9,408 nucleotides of DNA. Source: Alphaproteobacteria bacterium. GTDB lineage: Bacteria; Pseudomonadota; Alphaproteobacteria; UBA3830. Below the pieces are notes generated by a model. The model searched no databases and was not told the origin of the DNA. It was given only the letters and a program-made list of their open reading frames with translations. The position numbers and the translations under genes were made by a program. The stretch is from assembly GCA_025998775.1 (NCBI GenBank), contig BNWK01000049.1, positions 1 through 9,408 of the forward strand, written 5' to 3'. Positions 1-5,933 of the stretch are shown here, piece by piece. Every line of letters starts with the position of its first letter. Within the stretch, counting starts at the first letter, position 1.

Positions 1-1
1 A

Positions 2-163
2 GATAGTAGAGGCGATGGCATCAAAAATAGTATTACCATAAATGGCAAGGTTGCATATACTTTAGATGCAGCTATTGAATGGCTTGAAAGCAGAATAAAA
101 AAGCAAGAAATAAAGAAAGAGAGGAGAGTGCATAAAAACGATATTTTGTTAAACACATTGTGA
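2..163 (+). CDS. C-terminal fragment of a small, possibly DNA-binding (excisionase/AlpA-like) protein
   Basis: An open frame enters from the left edge and stops at TGA 161-163, leaving 53 visible residues. The readable part includes ITINGKVAYTLDAAIEWLES and then a very basic, helical tail (SRIKKQEIKKERRVHK). The pattern of a short beta strand with Gly-Lys-Val, then a helix ending in 'WLE', is what follows the helix-turn-helix in AlpA/excisionase and MerR-wing proteins. That family call is inferred from the pattern only, because the helix-turn-helix itself would lie upstream of the window. The gene sits next to integrase-type repeats and an att site, which suits a recombination-directionality factor of a neighbouring element. 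It could equally be any small phage or plasmid regulator. That it is coding is fairly likely; its function is weakly supported. Confidence 0.5.
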   Translation, partial: DSRGDGIKNSITINGKVAYTLDAAIEWLESRIKKQEIKKERRVHKNDILLNTL

Positions 164-177
164 ACGGCAAGGTATGT

Positions 178-201
178 GCTTCAGTTTCTCAAAATTGAAG
201 C
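178..201 (+). terminator. Weak hairpin after the partial gene
   Basis: GCTTCA (178-183) pairs with TGAAGC (196-201) around a 12-base loop, 15 bases after the stop of the partial gene. No clear T run follows, so this is at best a weak terminator. Confidence 0.2.
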
Positions 202-229
202 ATATCGCCATATTCTGTTTTGGTTACCT

Positions 230-249
230 TTAACAACTCATTAACAACC
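230..249 (+). repeat. Phased direct pair of TTAACAAC (candidate integrase arm sites)
   Basis: TTAACAAC occurs at 230-237 and again at 241-248, with starts 11 bp apart (one helical turn). The same octamer pair occurs in inverted orientation at 375-393. Short, helically phased repeats beside an att core are typical arm-type binding sites of tyrosine recombinases or their directionality factors. The protein that binds them is not known from the sequence. They lie on the side of the att core away from the integrase gene in this window. Confidence 0.55.
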
Positions 250-374
250 TTTCTCAAAGAAGAAAGATGTAATTTTTGGATGTACTTATAATGCTAAAAT
301 TATCTTTGATGATATCTAATTACCGAAATGCCAACAATTTCGTTCAACTAAAGCCAACCGCAACTTCAAAAAAA

Positions 375-393
375 GTTGTTAAATGGTTGTTAA
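375..393 (-). repeat. Inverted partner pair of TTAACAAC (GTTGTTAA x2)
   Basis: GTTGTTAA at 375-382 and 386-393 is the reverse complement of TTAACAAC, again with 11-bp spacing. With the pair at 230-249 it makes two phased doublets facing each other about 140 bp apart, and it ends about 60 bp from the tRNA-derived core at 456. A small hairpin (CAACTT 361-366 with AAGTTG 373-378) overlaps the first copy. The reading as recombinase arm sites is inference from arrangement. Confidence 0.55.
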
Positions 394-455
394 AAACAGA
401 GAAAGTAAAGTTTCTATGAGCAGTATTTGTTATCGAAAAACGCTGAAATTTGAGG

Positions 456-503
456 TGGTTGCGGGGGAAGGATTTGAACCAACGACCTTCAGGTTATGAG
501 CCT
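456..503 (-). other. att core: 3' half of initiator tRNA-Met (fragment)
   Basis: Read on the minus strand, 503 to 456 gives the anticodon loop CTCATAA (anticodon CAT), the 3' anticodon strand CCTGA, a T loop TTCAAAT, and the acceptor end CCCCGCA-A-CCA with encoded CCA. The A at position 72 and the GCAACCA tail are initiator-type (fMet), not elongator. The sequence at 504 and above does not supply a D-arm or 5' half, so this is not a working tRNA. The T stem (GTTGG against CCTTC) also has two U-U mismatches, so the copy has decayed. Duplicated tRNA 3' ends mark attachment sites of elements that integrate into tRNA genes, and an integrase gene starts 220 bp away. The tRNA 3' end points left, so the element with this integrase extends right, and the intact tRNA should lie beyond its other end. 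Confidence 0.75.
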
Positions 504-620
504 ATCGACGGCATCTTTTCCACAAACAAACATCTACCATGTATCCGCTGATAAATCAGCATACCCTGACGATTCGCTCATTGCAATCAACAAACTAAAA
601 AATCCCAAAACAAACAAAAA

Positions 621-641
621 AATGGGGACAGAATGGGGACA
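621..641 (+). repeat. Phased direct repeat AATGGGGACA x2 upstream of integrase
   Basis: AATGGGGACA occurs at 621-630 and 632-641, with starts 11 bp apart. GGGGACA repeats between a tRNA att core and the integrase start are a recurring layout in integrative elements and are probably arm-type integrase sites. They lie just upstream of the predicted int promoter, so bound integrase could also repress its own gene. The role is inferred; the repeat itself is exact. Confidence 0.55.
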
Positions 642-646
642 CGCTA

Positions 647-677
647 TTGCGTTTTTCTGCACAATTACCTATATAAT
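647..677 (+). promoter_or_regulatory. Predicted sigma70-type promoter of the integrase gene
   Basis: A perfect TATAAT -10 box (672-677) lies 45 bp before the integrase start codon. The best -35 candidate is TTGCGT (647-652), but the 19-bp spacer is long. Transcription would start near 684, giving a leader of about 40 nt that carries the Shine-Dalgarno AGGAGG at 707-712. Confidence 0.45.
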
Positions 678-722
678 ATATGGTCACACAAACATAAAAT
701 CCAGAAAGGAGGAAATACAAAC

Positions 723-1910
723 ATGAGCGATAGCACAAGAAAAAACACAAAAATTTCTGGCCTGAGATATCGGGAACATGCCACTAGAAAACATGGCCTG
801 CAAAAAGACAAGTACTTTATCATAAGATACATGGTCGATGGAAAAAGAAAAGAAGAAGGGCTAGGCTGGCTTTCCGAAGGATGGACAGAAAAAAAAGCCG
901 CAGCTCGCCTGTTCGAATTGAAAGAAAACAATAGGACAGGGCAGGGCCCAAAAACTCTTGCCGAAAAACGAGAACAATCAAAAAAAGCTCAAGAGCAAGA
1001 GGAGGAAAAACAGAAAGAAGATTCGGTAAAATTGATTACATTTTCCGAGGTATTCGAAAAATATATCGCACAAGCGAGACAAGACAAAAATGAAAAATCT
1101 TGCGATAATGAAGTTAGCATTTTTAAAAATTGGATTGCTTCTAGCGTGGAAAATAAAACCATGAATGAAATTACTCTTGATCTATTGGAGCAAATAAAGA
1201 AGGCTATGAGCGATGCTGGAAAAGCAACAAAAACTATTCGCCACATGCTTGCTCTTGTCAGACAAGTCTTTAACTATGCCATAAACAGAGATTTGTATTC
1301 AGGAAATAACCCAGTAAACAAAATAAAGAAGCCCTCCAGTGATAATCGTCGTATACGCTTTCTCACCAAAAAAGAGGCTAGTACTTTACTTGAGCATTTG
1401 AGCAAATCATCTGAACAAGTACATGATATGGCCTTGCTGTCCTTGCATTGCGGACTTCGTGCAGGAGAGATTTTCAGTCTCACATGGAACGATGTCGATT
1501 TCGAACATGGGATTCTTTCTATTAAAGATACGAAATCAGGACGCAATAGAAGCGCCATTATGACAAGGGATATTAAAAAGATACTTGAAGAAAACAAAGA
1601 AAACTCAGAAACAAGTGGATTGGTTTTTATTTCAACTACAGGAGCAAAAATCACGGAAATTTCCAACAGTTTTGCTAGAGCAGTAAACACTTTAGGCTTC
1701 AATAATGGAGTAGATGATGATCGCCAGAAAGTAGTGTTTCATACGCTTCGCCATACTTATGCTAGTTGGCTTGTGATGAGCGGCGTTGACTTGTACACTG
1801 TGCAGCGATTGATGGGGCATTCTACGATATCTATGACAGAAAGATATTCACACCTTGCTCCGGATCATCTGAAAAAAGCAGTAGGTATGTTTGAAGCTCA
1901 TTACACATAA
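723..1910 (+). CDS. int: Tyrosine-type site-specific integrase
   Basis: This 395-residue phage integrase catalyses recombination between attP and the tRNA-borne attB. The N-terminal about 85 residues look like the arm-binding domain, with a charged linker (KREQSKKAQEQEEEKQKED) near residues 82-100. A SAM-like core-binding domain covers about residues 105-205, and the catalytic domain begins near 210. All active-site residues are visible: R246 (CGLRAGE), the beta-hairpin K271 (DTKSG), H340 and R343 (HTLRHT), H366 (MGH) and the nucleophile Y375 (ERYSHL). I chose ATG 723 because AGGAGG ends 10 bases before it. The frame stays open to an ATG at 633, but that start lacks a ribosome site and would run through the GGGGACA repeats and the promoter. 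The gene is transcribed away from the att core at 456-503. Length and residues are those of a complete, probably active enzyme. Confidence 0.95.
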   Translation: MSDSTRKNTKISGLRYREHATRKHGLQKDKYFIIRYMVDGKRKEEGLGWLSEGWTEKKAAARLFELKENNRTGQGPKTLAEKREQSKKAQEQEEEKQKEDSVKLITFSEVFEKYIAQARQDKNEKSCDNEVSIFKNWIASSVENKTMNEITLDLLEQIKKAMSDAGKATKTIRHMLALVRQVFNYAINRDLYSGNNPVNKIKKPSSDNRRIRFLTKKEASTLLEHLSKSSEQVHDMALLSLHCGLRAGEIFSLTWNDVDFEHGILSIKDTKSGRNRSAIMTRDIKKILEENKENSETSGLVFISTTGAKITEISNSFARAVNTLGFNNGVDDDRQKVVFHTLRHTYASWLVMSGVDLYTVQRLMGHSTISMTERYSHLAPDHLKKAVGMFEAHYT

Positions 1911-2155
1911 AAAATAGACCTACATTAATGGCGAGAAGTTTACACATGATTCTGTTATATTTTATATACATTCCACCCAAGAATCGCGTCGAGAAAACAC
2001 CTTGCACCACGCGCGTCTTCCTTGATGCGCAGCACAGAAAATCCATGAAACATCTGCAACCACCGGATTCTCACTGCTCTGCGCTTGTAAAAATTGTAAG
2101 TTATGATGGTTACAACCAACAGTCGAAAAACATTCTCTCATAGGTTGTCTGTGGA
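1911..2155. other. Intergenic region between integrase and small repeat protein
   Basis: No convincing gene. Both strands hold short open frames (about 71 residues) without ribosome sites; the minus-strand one overlaps the integrase 3' end. Bases about 1985-2075 are richer in G+C than their surroundings and contain GCGC repeats (CACGCGCGTC and ATGCGCAG) that could form a weak hairpin. The near-palindrome TGGTTACAACCA is at 2107-2118. I see no clear terminator for int. Confidence 0.4.
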
Positions 2156-2434
2156 GTGATCCAGCCGACGCGGCACTGTATCCAGCGTAAGAATAAGGCC
2201 ATACCTACCGCTTTAGCAGTAAGCAGAGCCGCAGCTGCTACCCGTCCAGTAATAGTTGAAGGAGCCAGAGTTGCAGGCAAAATTGGCCTTGGTATAGGTA
2301 AAGCTATGTATTATACGTCCAAGGGGGCTTTTAACTATATTGTTAAACCAGCCGCTAAAATGACTTACAATCATGTTGTTAAGCCAGTTGCTAAAGCGAC
2401 CTACAATCGTGTTGCGGGCAGTGCATTGCAGTAA
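2156..2434 (+). CDS. Small hypothetical Ala/Lys-rich protein with 12-residue tandem repeats
   Basis: I do not recognise this family. The frame is open after TAG 2141-2143, and the first plausible start is GTG 2156, giving 92 residues; no good Shine-Dalgarno precedes it, so the start is uncertain. The N-terminal 20 residues are basic. Residues 19-55 are Ala/Gly-rich and partly hydrophobic (ARVAGKIGLGIGKAM), possibly an amphipathic or membrane-touching helix. Residues 59-70, 71-82 and 83 onward repeat the unit [FY]N-x-[IV]-V-K-P-x-A-K-x-T. The stop is 16 bp before a MITE-like element. The protein is short, basic and of low complexity, so it could be a remnant of a longer gene. Coding is supported mainly by the repeat, which is conserved at amino-acid level while third codon positions differ. 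Confidence 0.4.
   Translation: MIQPTRHCIQRKNKAIPTALAVSRAAAATRPVIVEGARVAGKIGLGIGKAMYYTSKGAFNYIVKPAAKMTYNHVVKPVAKATYNRVAGSALQ
2330..2416 (+). repeat. 36-bp tandem repeat encoding a 12-residue unit
   Basis: Two full units (2330-2365 and 2366-2401) and a partial third (from 2402) encode FNYIVKPAAKMT, YNHVVKPVAKAT and YNRVAG. The DNA copies have diverged mostly at third positions, for example GTTAAACCA against GTTAAGCCA. This points to selection on the peptide after duplication. Confidence 0.6.
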
Positions 2435-2450
2435 GGATTTTGATTTTTTA

Positions 2451-2561
2451 GGTTCTGTTAGCAAAATTTAATTTCGCTTGTTTATCAGTAGGGTAGTTGA
2501 GTAACCAAAGTTGGTGTATGCCTTGCAAATCAGTTGGTTGGTGATTTTTTCTGACGGAACC
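2451..2561. mobile_element. MITE-like element or IS remnant (111 bp) with terminal inverted repeats
   Basis: The left end reads GGTTCTGTTAGCAAAATT. The right end, read on the opposite strand, starts GGTTCCGTCAGAAAAAAT. The ends match at about 15 of the first 20 positions. The interior (about 70 bp) has no coding capacity. Ends of this GGTTC-type with an A-rich continuation are like those of small DDE insertion sequences, so a non-autonomous relative or a deleted IS is likely. I see no clear target-site duplication (TTA on the left, TGG on the right), which argues for an old or rearranged copy. The family is not identified. Confidence 0.45.
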
Positions 2562-2922
2562 TGGATGTCGTGAAAAAGTTATTGCTGCATGGTTGCTGAT
2601 TATAAGAGTCCCGCTTCAATCTGTCTGCGGGACTCTCGGTGTTTCCGATAAGATTCTTGCGATATTCGCTTTTGCAAGTTTTGTCAACTCCGACAGTCTT
2701 CTGTCTATCGTTTGATCGGTAGCTTTCATGTCTCACCAGAAGTTGAATTTCAGAAATGCACACAAATGTTAATGTTGACTTTCAATGCGAATAGCGCCAG
2801 ATTATACAGGATACACCTTGTGGTTGTTTTTGGTACAGTGGAAGGAGTTTTGAATATTATGTGTTTTGCGTTTTTTAATATCACTGCTGTGATTTTAAGT
2901 TATAGATAATTAAGAGGATGCA
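2562..2922. other. Leader/intergenic region upstream of the hybrid sensor kinase
   Basis: No convincing gene. A 65-codon frame (2712-2909) starts with TTG, has no Shine-Dalgarno and gives an unremarkable sequence. The region holds a strong hairpin (2605-2636), a small one (GACAG 2692-2696 with CTGTC 2701-2705) and AT-rich DNA just before the kinase gene. Possible promoter boxes for the kinase, such as TTGACT (2775-2780) with ATTATA nearby, have poor spacing, so I do not call a promoter. Confidence 0.35.
2605..2636. terminator. Strong GC-rich hairpin without T run
   Basis: AGAGTCCCGC (2605-2614) pairs perfectly with GCGGGACTCT (2627-2636) over 10 bp around a 12-base loop. No U-rich tail follows on either strand, so it may be a factor-dependent or decayed terminator, an RNA-processing structure, or a protein-binding palindrome. 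It insulates the small-ORF/MITE region from the kinase gene. Confidence 0.4.
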
Positions 2923-5628
2923 ATGTTAAATGATCAACTGATTGATTCTGATGACTCAAAAAAGATCGAATCTGCAGTAGCTTCTTTTCGTACATTACAA
3001 TCAGGAATGCCGATAAAGAATGCCGTTGTTTATTTTTGGGAGAGCCATACTGAAGATCCAGATGGTAACAAAAAAATACAAGCGACAAATGATTTAATTC
3101 TTAAAAGGTTTGATTTGTCAACTTGCGAAAAATATGAGGTGCGCACTGGCTATTTAAGCCGCCATAATTATCTACAAAAGCCTATGAATGAGTCTACTAC
3201 CGCGGAAATAGAAGAGGCTATAGCAAAAGGAGAAGAAGAAGAAAAAAAATGGGTAAACCGATGTTCTCCTGATTTATGCGGGTTTATACCCAAAAAATGG
3301 CAGGAATGCATCTCCGAGAAAGAAAACTTTTATTTCGAAGAGTGTAAGAATCTGGTAATGAAGCTATCAATAAGTAATGAAGTTTTTTCCGATGCCTTTC
3401 TAAAAAGCGTCAATGATTATGCGATTAAGCATGGTACGAACAAAACAAATGGCGAATTATATGTTCTTGAGGAAACTACTTGGGTACTGAGTCTAATGCT
3501 ACTTCATCCGAACAAACCAATATATTTAATTCATATAGGAAACTATAATCCAGCCATCAAGGAATTGGTTCGATGTTTTCCAAGTCTTCAAAATGCAGTA
3601 AAACTGTTATCGCCTCGCTTTCGTAATCTAGAGTTTTCAAATACGGCGGATTTTTTAATAAATTATAGAGATAATGACTATTCTGGTTTCTCATATGCCA
3701 CCGAAAATAATAAAGTAGTAAAAGCAATTACTACATTTAAAAAAGAGCAAGAACTTGATTATTCAACATTGAACTTTCTTAAACGGGAATATACAAACTT
3801 TGATATTATGCACTCTGTTATCGAAAAACTTCCTGGTCATGTGTATTGGTTGAGTCGCGATAACGTATACTTAGGATGTAACAAACTTCAAGCTAAAGAT
3901 TTTGGGCTAAAATCACAGGAAGATGTTATAGGAAAAACGAACTATGATTTTCATAGTCTTGAAGATGCAAAAGAATTAGATAGAGTTAATAACCAAGTTA
4001 TGGAGACAGGTGAAGAATATGAAGGAGAAGAGCCTTCATCTATTCAATGTGAATATAAAAAATATTTATCTCACAAAACTCCATTGTTTGATCTTCATGG
4101 TAAAATAATAGGGTTATTAGGAGTATCAATTGATATAACAGATCGCAAAAGAGCACAAAAGTTAGAATTGGAAAACACACGACAGCAAGCAAAAATAGAG
4201 GAGCAAGAAAAATTCAAGATCTTTGTCCAACAGATATCACATGATATACGTTCGCCGTTGGTTACTTTATCTATGCTTTTGAGCGCATGTAAAAATTTGC
4301 CGGAAAATGAATATGTGGCTTTGAGAAATGTCATAACAAGCATTGAAAGCATTTCCAATAATTTGCTAAACACCTACAAGAAAAATGGTGAGCTCTCGAA
4401 TCATGGGATAGAGTATATTTTACTTCCTTTTAGTTTATCAGAAATTATTAACGAGAAAAAATGTCAATACCAATCAGCAAACATAAAATTTAATTTTTCT
4501 AATAATTCATCACATGCTCTGTTTATAAAAGGAGATTTTTTAAATTACGCTCGCATGATTTCTAATCTATTGAACAATGCCGCAGAATCTATTGAAGGTA
4601 GAGATGGATTAGTGGAAGTGAATTTTGTTGAGAAAGATCAACAGGTTGAAATTCACATAAAAGATAACGGAAAAGGCATGCCAAAGGAAATGGTGAACAA
4701 GATTCTAAATGATGTTTCCATCGGCACCACAAAAACAAGCGGACATGGTCTGGGAATGCAGCAAATTAAAGACACGTTACAAAAAATGAATGGCAAAATG
4801 TTGATTGCATCAACGGAGAATTTGGGGACAGAATTTACTCTCATATTTCAGAAATCAGAGTATCCAAAATGGTTTGCCGAGAAAATTGTATTACCTAAAG
4901 GAGGAACGGTTGTTGTGTTGGACGATGATCCATCGATTCACAGCGTTTGGGAGAATCACCTGGAAGACTATTTAAATGGTATCACCGTAAAATATTTTAC
5001 CCAAGGTTTAGAAGCGATTCATTTTATAAATTCTTCGAAGGAAAAGAATAAGATTTTACTGTTAACTGACTATGAGCTGAGAAATCAAAAGGTAAATGGT
5101 ATGGATGTAATAGAAAAAACCAACATGCAAAATAAGTCCATTCTGGTAACAAGCGTGTACATGTTCAAAATCGAAAATTTCTCCAAAAAATGCGATGTCA
5201 TAAAAACATTAGCGAAAGCTCTTATACTTGATACTCCTGTTATAGTAGATGTAGAAAGAAAAACTGAAAATGTCTCAATTGTTATTATAGACAATGATAA
5301 AAGCATGGAAAGTACACTGCCCACTTTTTTCAAAGATAACGGATTGTCGGTTGATATGTACGCTAATCCAAGAGATTTTCTTGATAATTTGCCTCGATAT
5401 TCCAAAGATACAATAATCGTAACTGATCATGATTTGGGATGTGATATTAACGGCTTTGATGTAGCCAAAAAAGCATATGAGCTAGGGTATGCCAAATTAT
5501 ATATGATGTCTGGAGATATGTTTGATAAAAGCGACGTGCCTTCTTATCTTACTCTCTTGTTTAAAAATATAGATAGCTTCGAAAAATTATTGCACATTGC
5601 TAATTCAGCTCGTCGCCGTCCCACATAA
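2923..5628 (+). CDS. Hybrid sensor histidine kinase: cyclodipeptide-synthase-like domain, PAS, HisKA/HATPase, two receiver domains
   Basis: 901 residues with no signal peptide or membrane segment, so cytosolic. Residues about 29-245 resemble tRNA-dependent cyclodipeptide synthases: a hydrophobic strand (AVVYFWES, 34-41), then helices, then YVLEE (Y180, E184; same Y-x3-E spacing as AlbC Y178/E182), then PIYLIH (199-204) where AlbC has its YH pair. The catalytic Ser is not certain (S41 is offset), so activity is doubtful. A PAS domain covers about 295-405 (LPGHVYWLS...GCN...GKTNYDF...GLLGVSIDITDRKRA), followed by a charged coiled-coil linker at 406-432. The kinase has H440 in SHDIRSPL, N552 in the N box, DNGKGMP (581-587) and GHGLGM (607-612). 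REC1 (about 661-775) has D667-D669 and phosphoacceptor D716. REC2 (about 784-897) has D790/D792, D835, S863 and K881. All phosphorelay residues are present. ATG 2923 follows AAGAGG at 2912-2917. The gene is monocistronic, AT-richer than the phage genes, and no DNA-binding output domain is present. The kinase call is firm; the N-terminal call is inference. Confidence 0.85.
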   Translation: MLNDQLIDSDDSKKIESAVASFRTLQSGMPIKNAVVYFWESHTEDPDGNKKIQATNDLILKRFDLSTCEKYEVRTGYLSRHNYLQKPMNESTTAEIEEAIAKGEEEEKKWVNRCSPDLCGFIPKKWQECISEKENFYFEECKNLVMKLSISNEVFSDAFLKSVNDYAIKHGTNKTNGELYVLEETTWVLSLMLLHPNKPIYLIHIGNYNPAIKELVRCFPSLQNAVKLLSPRFRNLEFSNTADFLINYRDNDYSGFSYATENNKVVKAITTFKKEQELDYSTLNFLKREYTNFDIMHSVIEKLPGHVYWLSRDNVYLGCNKLQAKDFGLKSQEDVIGKTNYDFHSLEDAKELDRVNNQVMETGEEYEGEEPSSIQCEYKKYLSHKTPLFDLHGKIIGLLGVSIDITDRKRAQKLELENTRQQAKIEEQEKFKIFVQQISHDIRSPLVTLSMLLSACKNLPENEYVALRNVITSIESISNNLLNTYKKNGELSNHGIEYILLPFSLSEIINEKKCQYQSANIKFNFSNNSSHALFIKGDFLNYARMISNLLNNAAESIEGRDGLVEVNFVEKDQQVEIHIKDNGKGMPKEMVNKILNDVSIGTTKTSGHGLGMQQIKDTLQKMNGKMLIASTENLGTEFTLIFQKSEYPKWFAEKIVLPKGGTVVVLDDDPSIHSVWENHLEDYLNGITVKYFTQGLEAIHFINSSKEKNKILLLTDYELRNQKVNGMDVIEKTNMQNKSILVTSVYMFKIENFSKKCDVIKTLAKALILDTPVIVDVERKTENVSIVIIDNDKSMESTLPTFFKDNGLSVDMYANPRDFLDNLPRYSKDTIIVTDHDLGCDINGFDVAKKAYELGYAKLYMMSGDMFDKSDVPSYLTLLFKNIDSFEKLLHIANSARRRPT

Positions 5629-5640
5629 CAAAGTGGGACG
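5617..5640 (+). terminator. Hairpin at the end of the sensor kinase gene
   Basis: CGTCCCAC (5617-5624) pairs perfectly with GTGGGACG (5633-5640), with the kinase stop codon TAA (5626-5628) in the 8-base loop. The tail (TAGTTGATAACG) is not U-rich, so this is a moderate candidate for the 3' end of the kinase transcript. Confidence 0.45.
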
Positions 5641-5662
5641 TAGTTGATAACGTATTGATCAT

Positions 5663-5752
5663 TAACCATGTTCACATTTAATTTTTTGCGTCTTGTAGCA
5701 TCTCAAACTCCACTGTCAAAAAGTGGCAAAACCTAATTGATGAACATGGTTA
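5663..5752. repeat. 12-bp inverted repeat in the convergent gap
   Basis: TAACCATGTTCA (5663-5674) and TGAACATGGTTA (5741-5752) are perfect inverted copies 66 bp apart. They bracket the start of a possible coding remnant. They could be ends of a lost small element or a bidirectional structure between the convergent kinase and recD2 genes; no target-site duplication is evident. Confidence 0.4.
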
Positions 5753-5902
5753 TTCTTTCGATGATCTTCTTTGTAATCCGTGCCTACTTGTAATGGAAAC
5801 CCTATAAAACTCTTGTTAAGTTCTGGAAATGAGCATGACAGCACTGAAGCAGAAGAGCTCACAAAATATCTTAAAGATATGCTCATGATAATGAAGAGCT
5901 GA
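5682..5902 (+). pseudogene. Frame-broken coding remnant between kinase and recD2
   Basis: One frame, open from 5682 to TAA 5805-5807, reads protein-like: SNSTVKKWQNLIDEHGYSFD and on through DLLCNPCLLVMETL. The next frame overlaps it and continues to TGA 5900-5902 as GNPIKLLLSSGNEHDSTEAE and on through ELTKYLKDMLMIMKS, also protein-like. A single frame change near 5795-5807 would join the two into about 70 residues. There is no Shine-Dalgarno or good start codon. I do not recognise a family. It could be a decayed accessory gene or chance; the gap is otherwise empty. Confidence 0.3.
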
Positions 5903-5933
5903 TTTTGCAGTTGTTTCTTGTACTGGCATGCAA

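Noticed and set aside
230..393. CRISPR array
   Set aside because: Repeats are 8 bp, in two orientations and with unequal spacing between pairs; no spacers and no cas gene.
456..503. Functional tRNA-Met gene
   Set aside because: No 5' half follows beyond 503 and the T stem has two mismatches; only the 3' half is present.
633..722. Upstream extension of the integrase to ATG 633
   Set aside because: No ribosome site there; it would place the GGGGACA repeat and the -10 box inside coding sequence, while ATG 723 has AGGAGG at good distance.
496..726. 76-codon frame overlapping the att core and integrase leader
   Set aside because: It starts inside the tRNA-derived sequence with no Shine-Dalgarno, runs through the repeats, promoter and integrase ribosome site, and has no recognisable content.
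1831..2046. 71-codon minus-strand frame overlapping the integrase 3' end
   Set aside because: Overlaps a well-supported gene in antisense and has no ribosome site; the GC-richer part alone does not justify a gene.
2712..2909. 65-codon frame just before the kinase gene
   Set aside because: TTG start, no Shine-Dalgarno, mixed hydrophobic sequence without pattern; more likely leader DNA.
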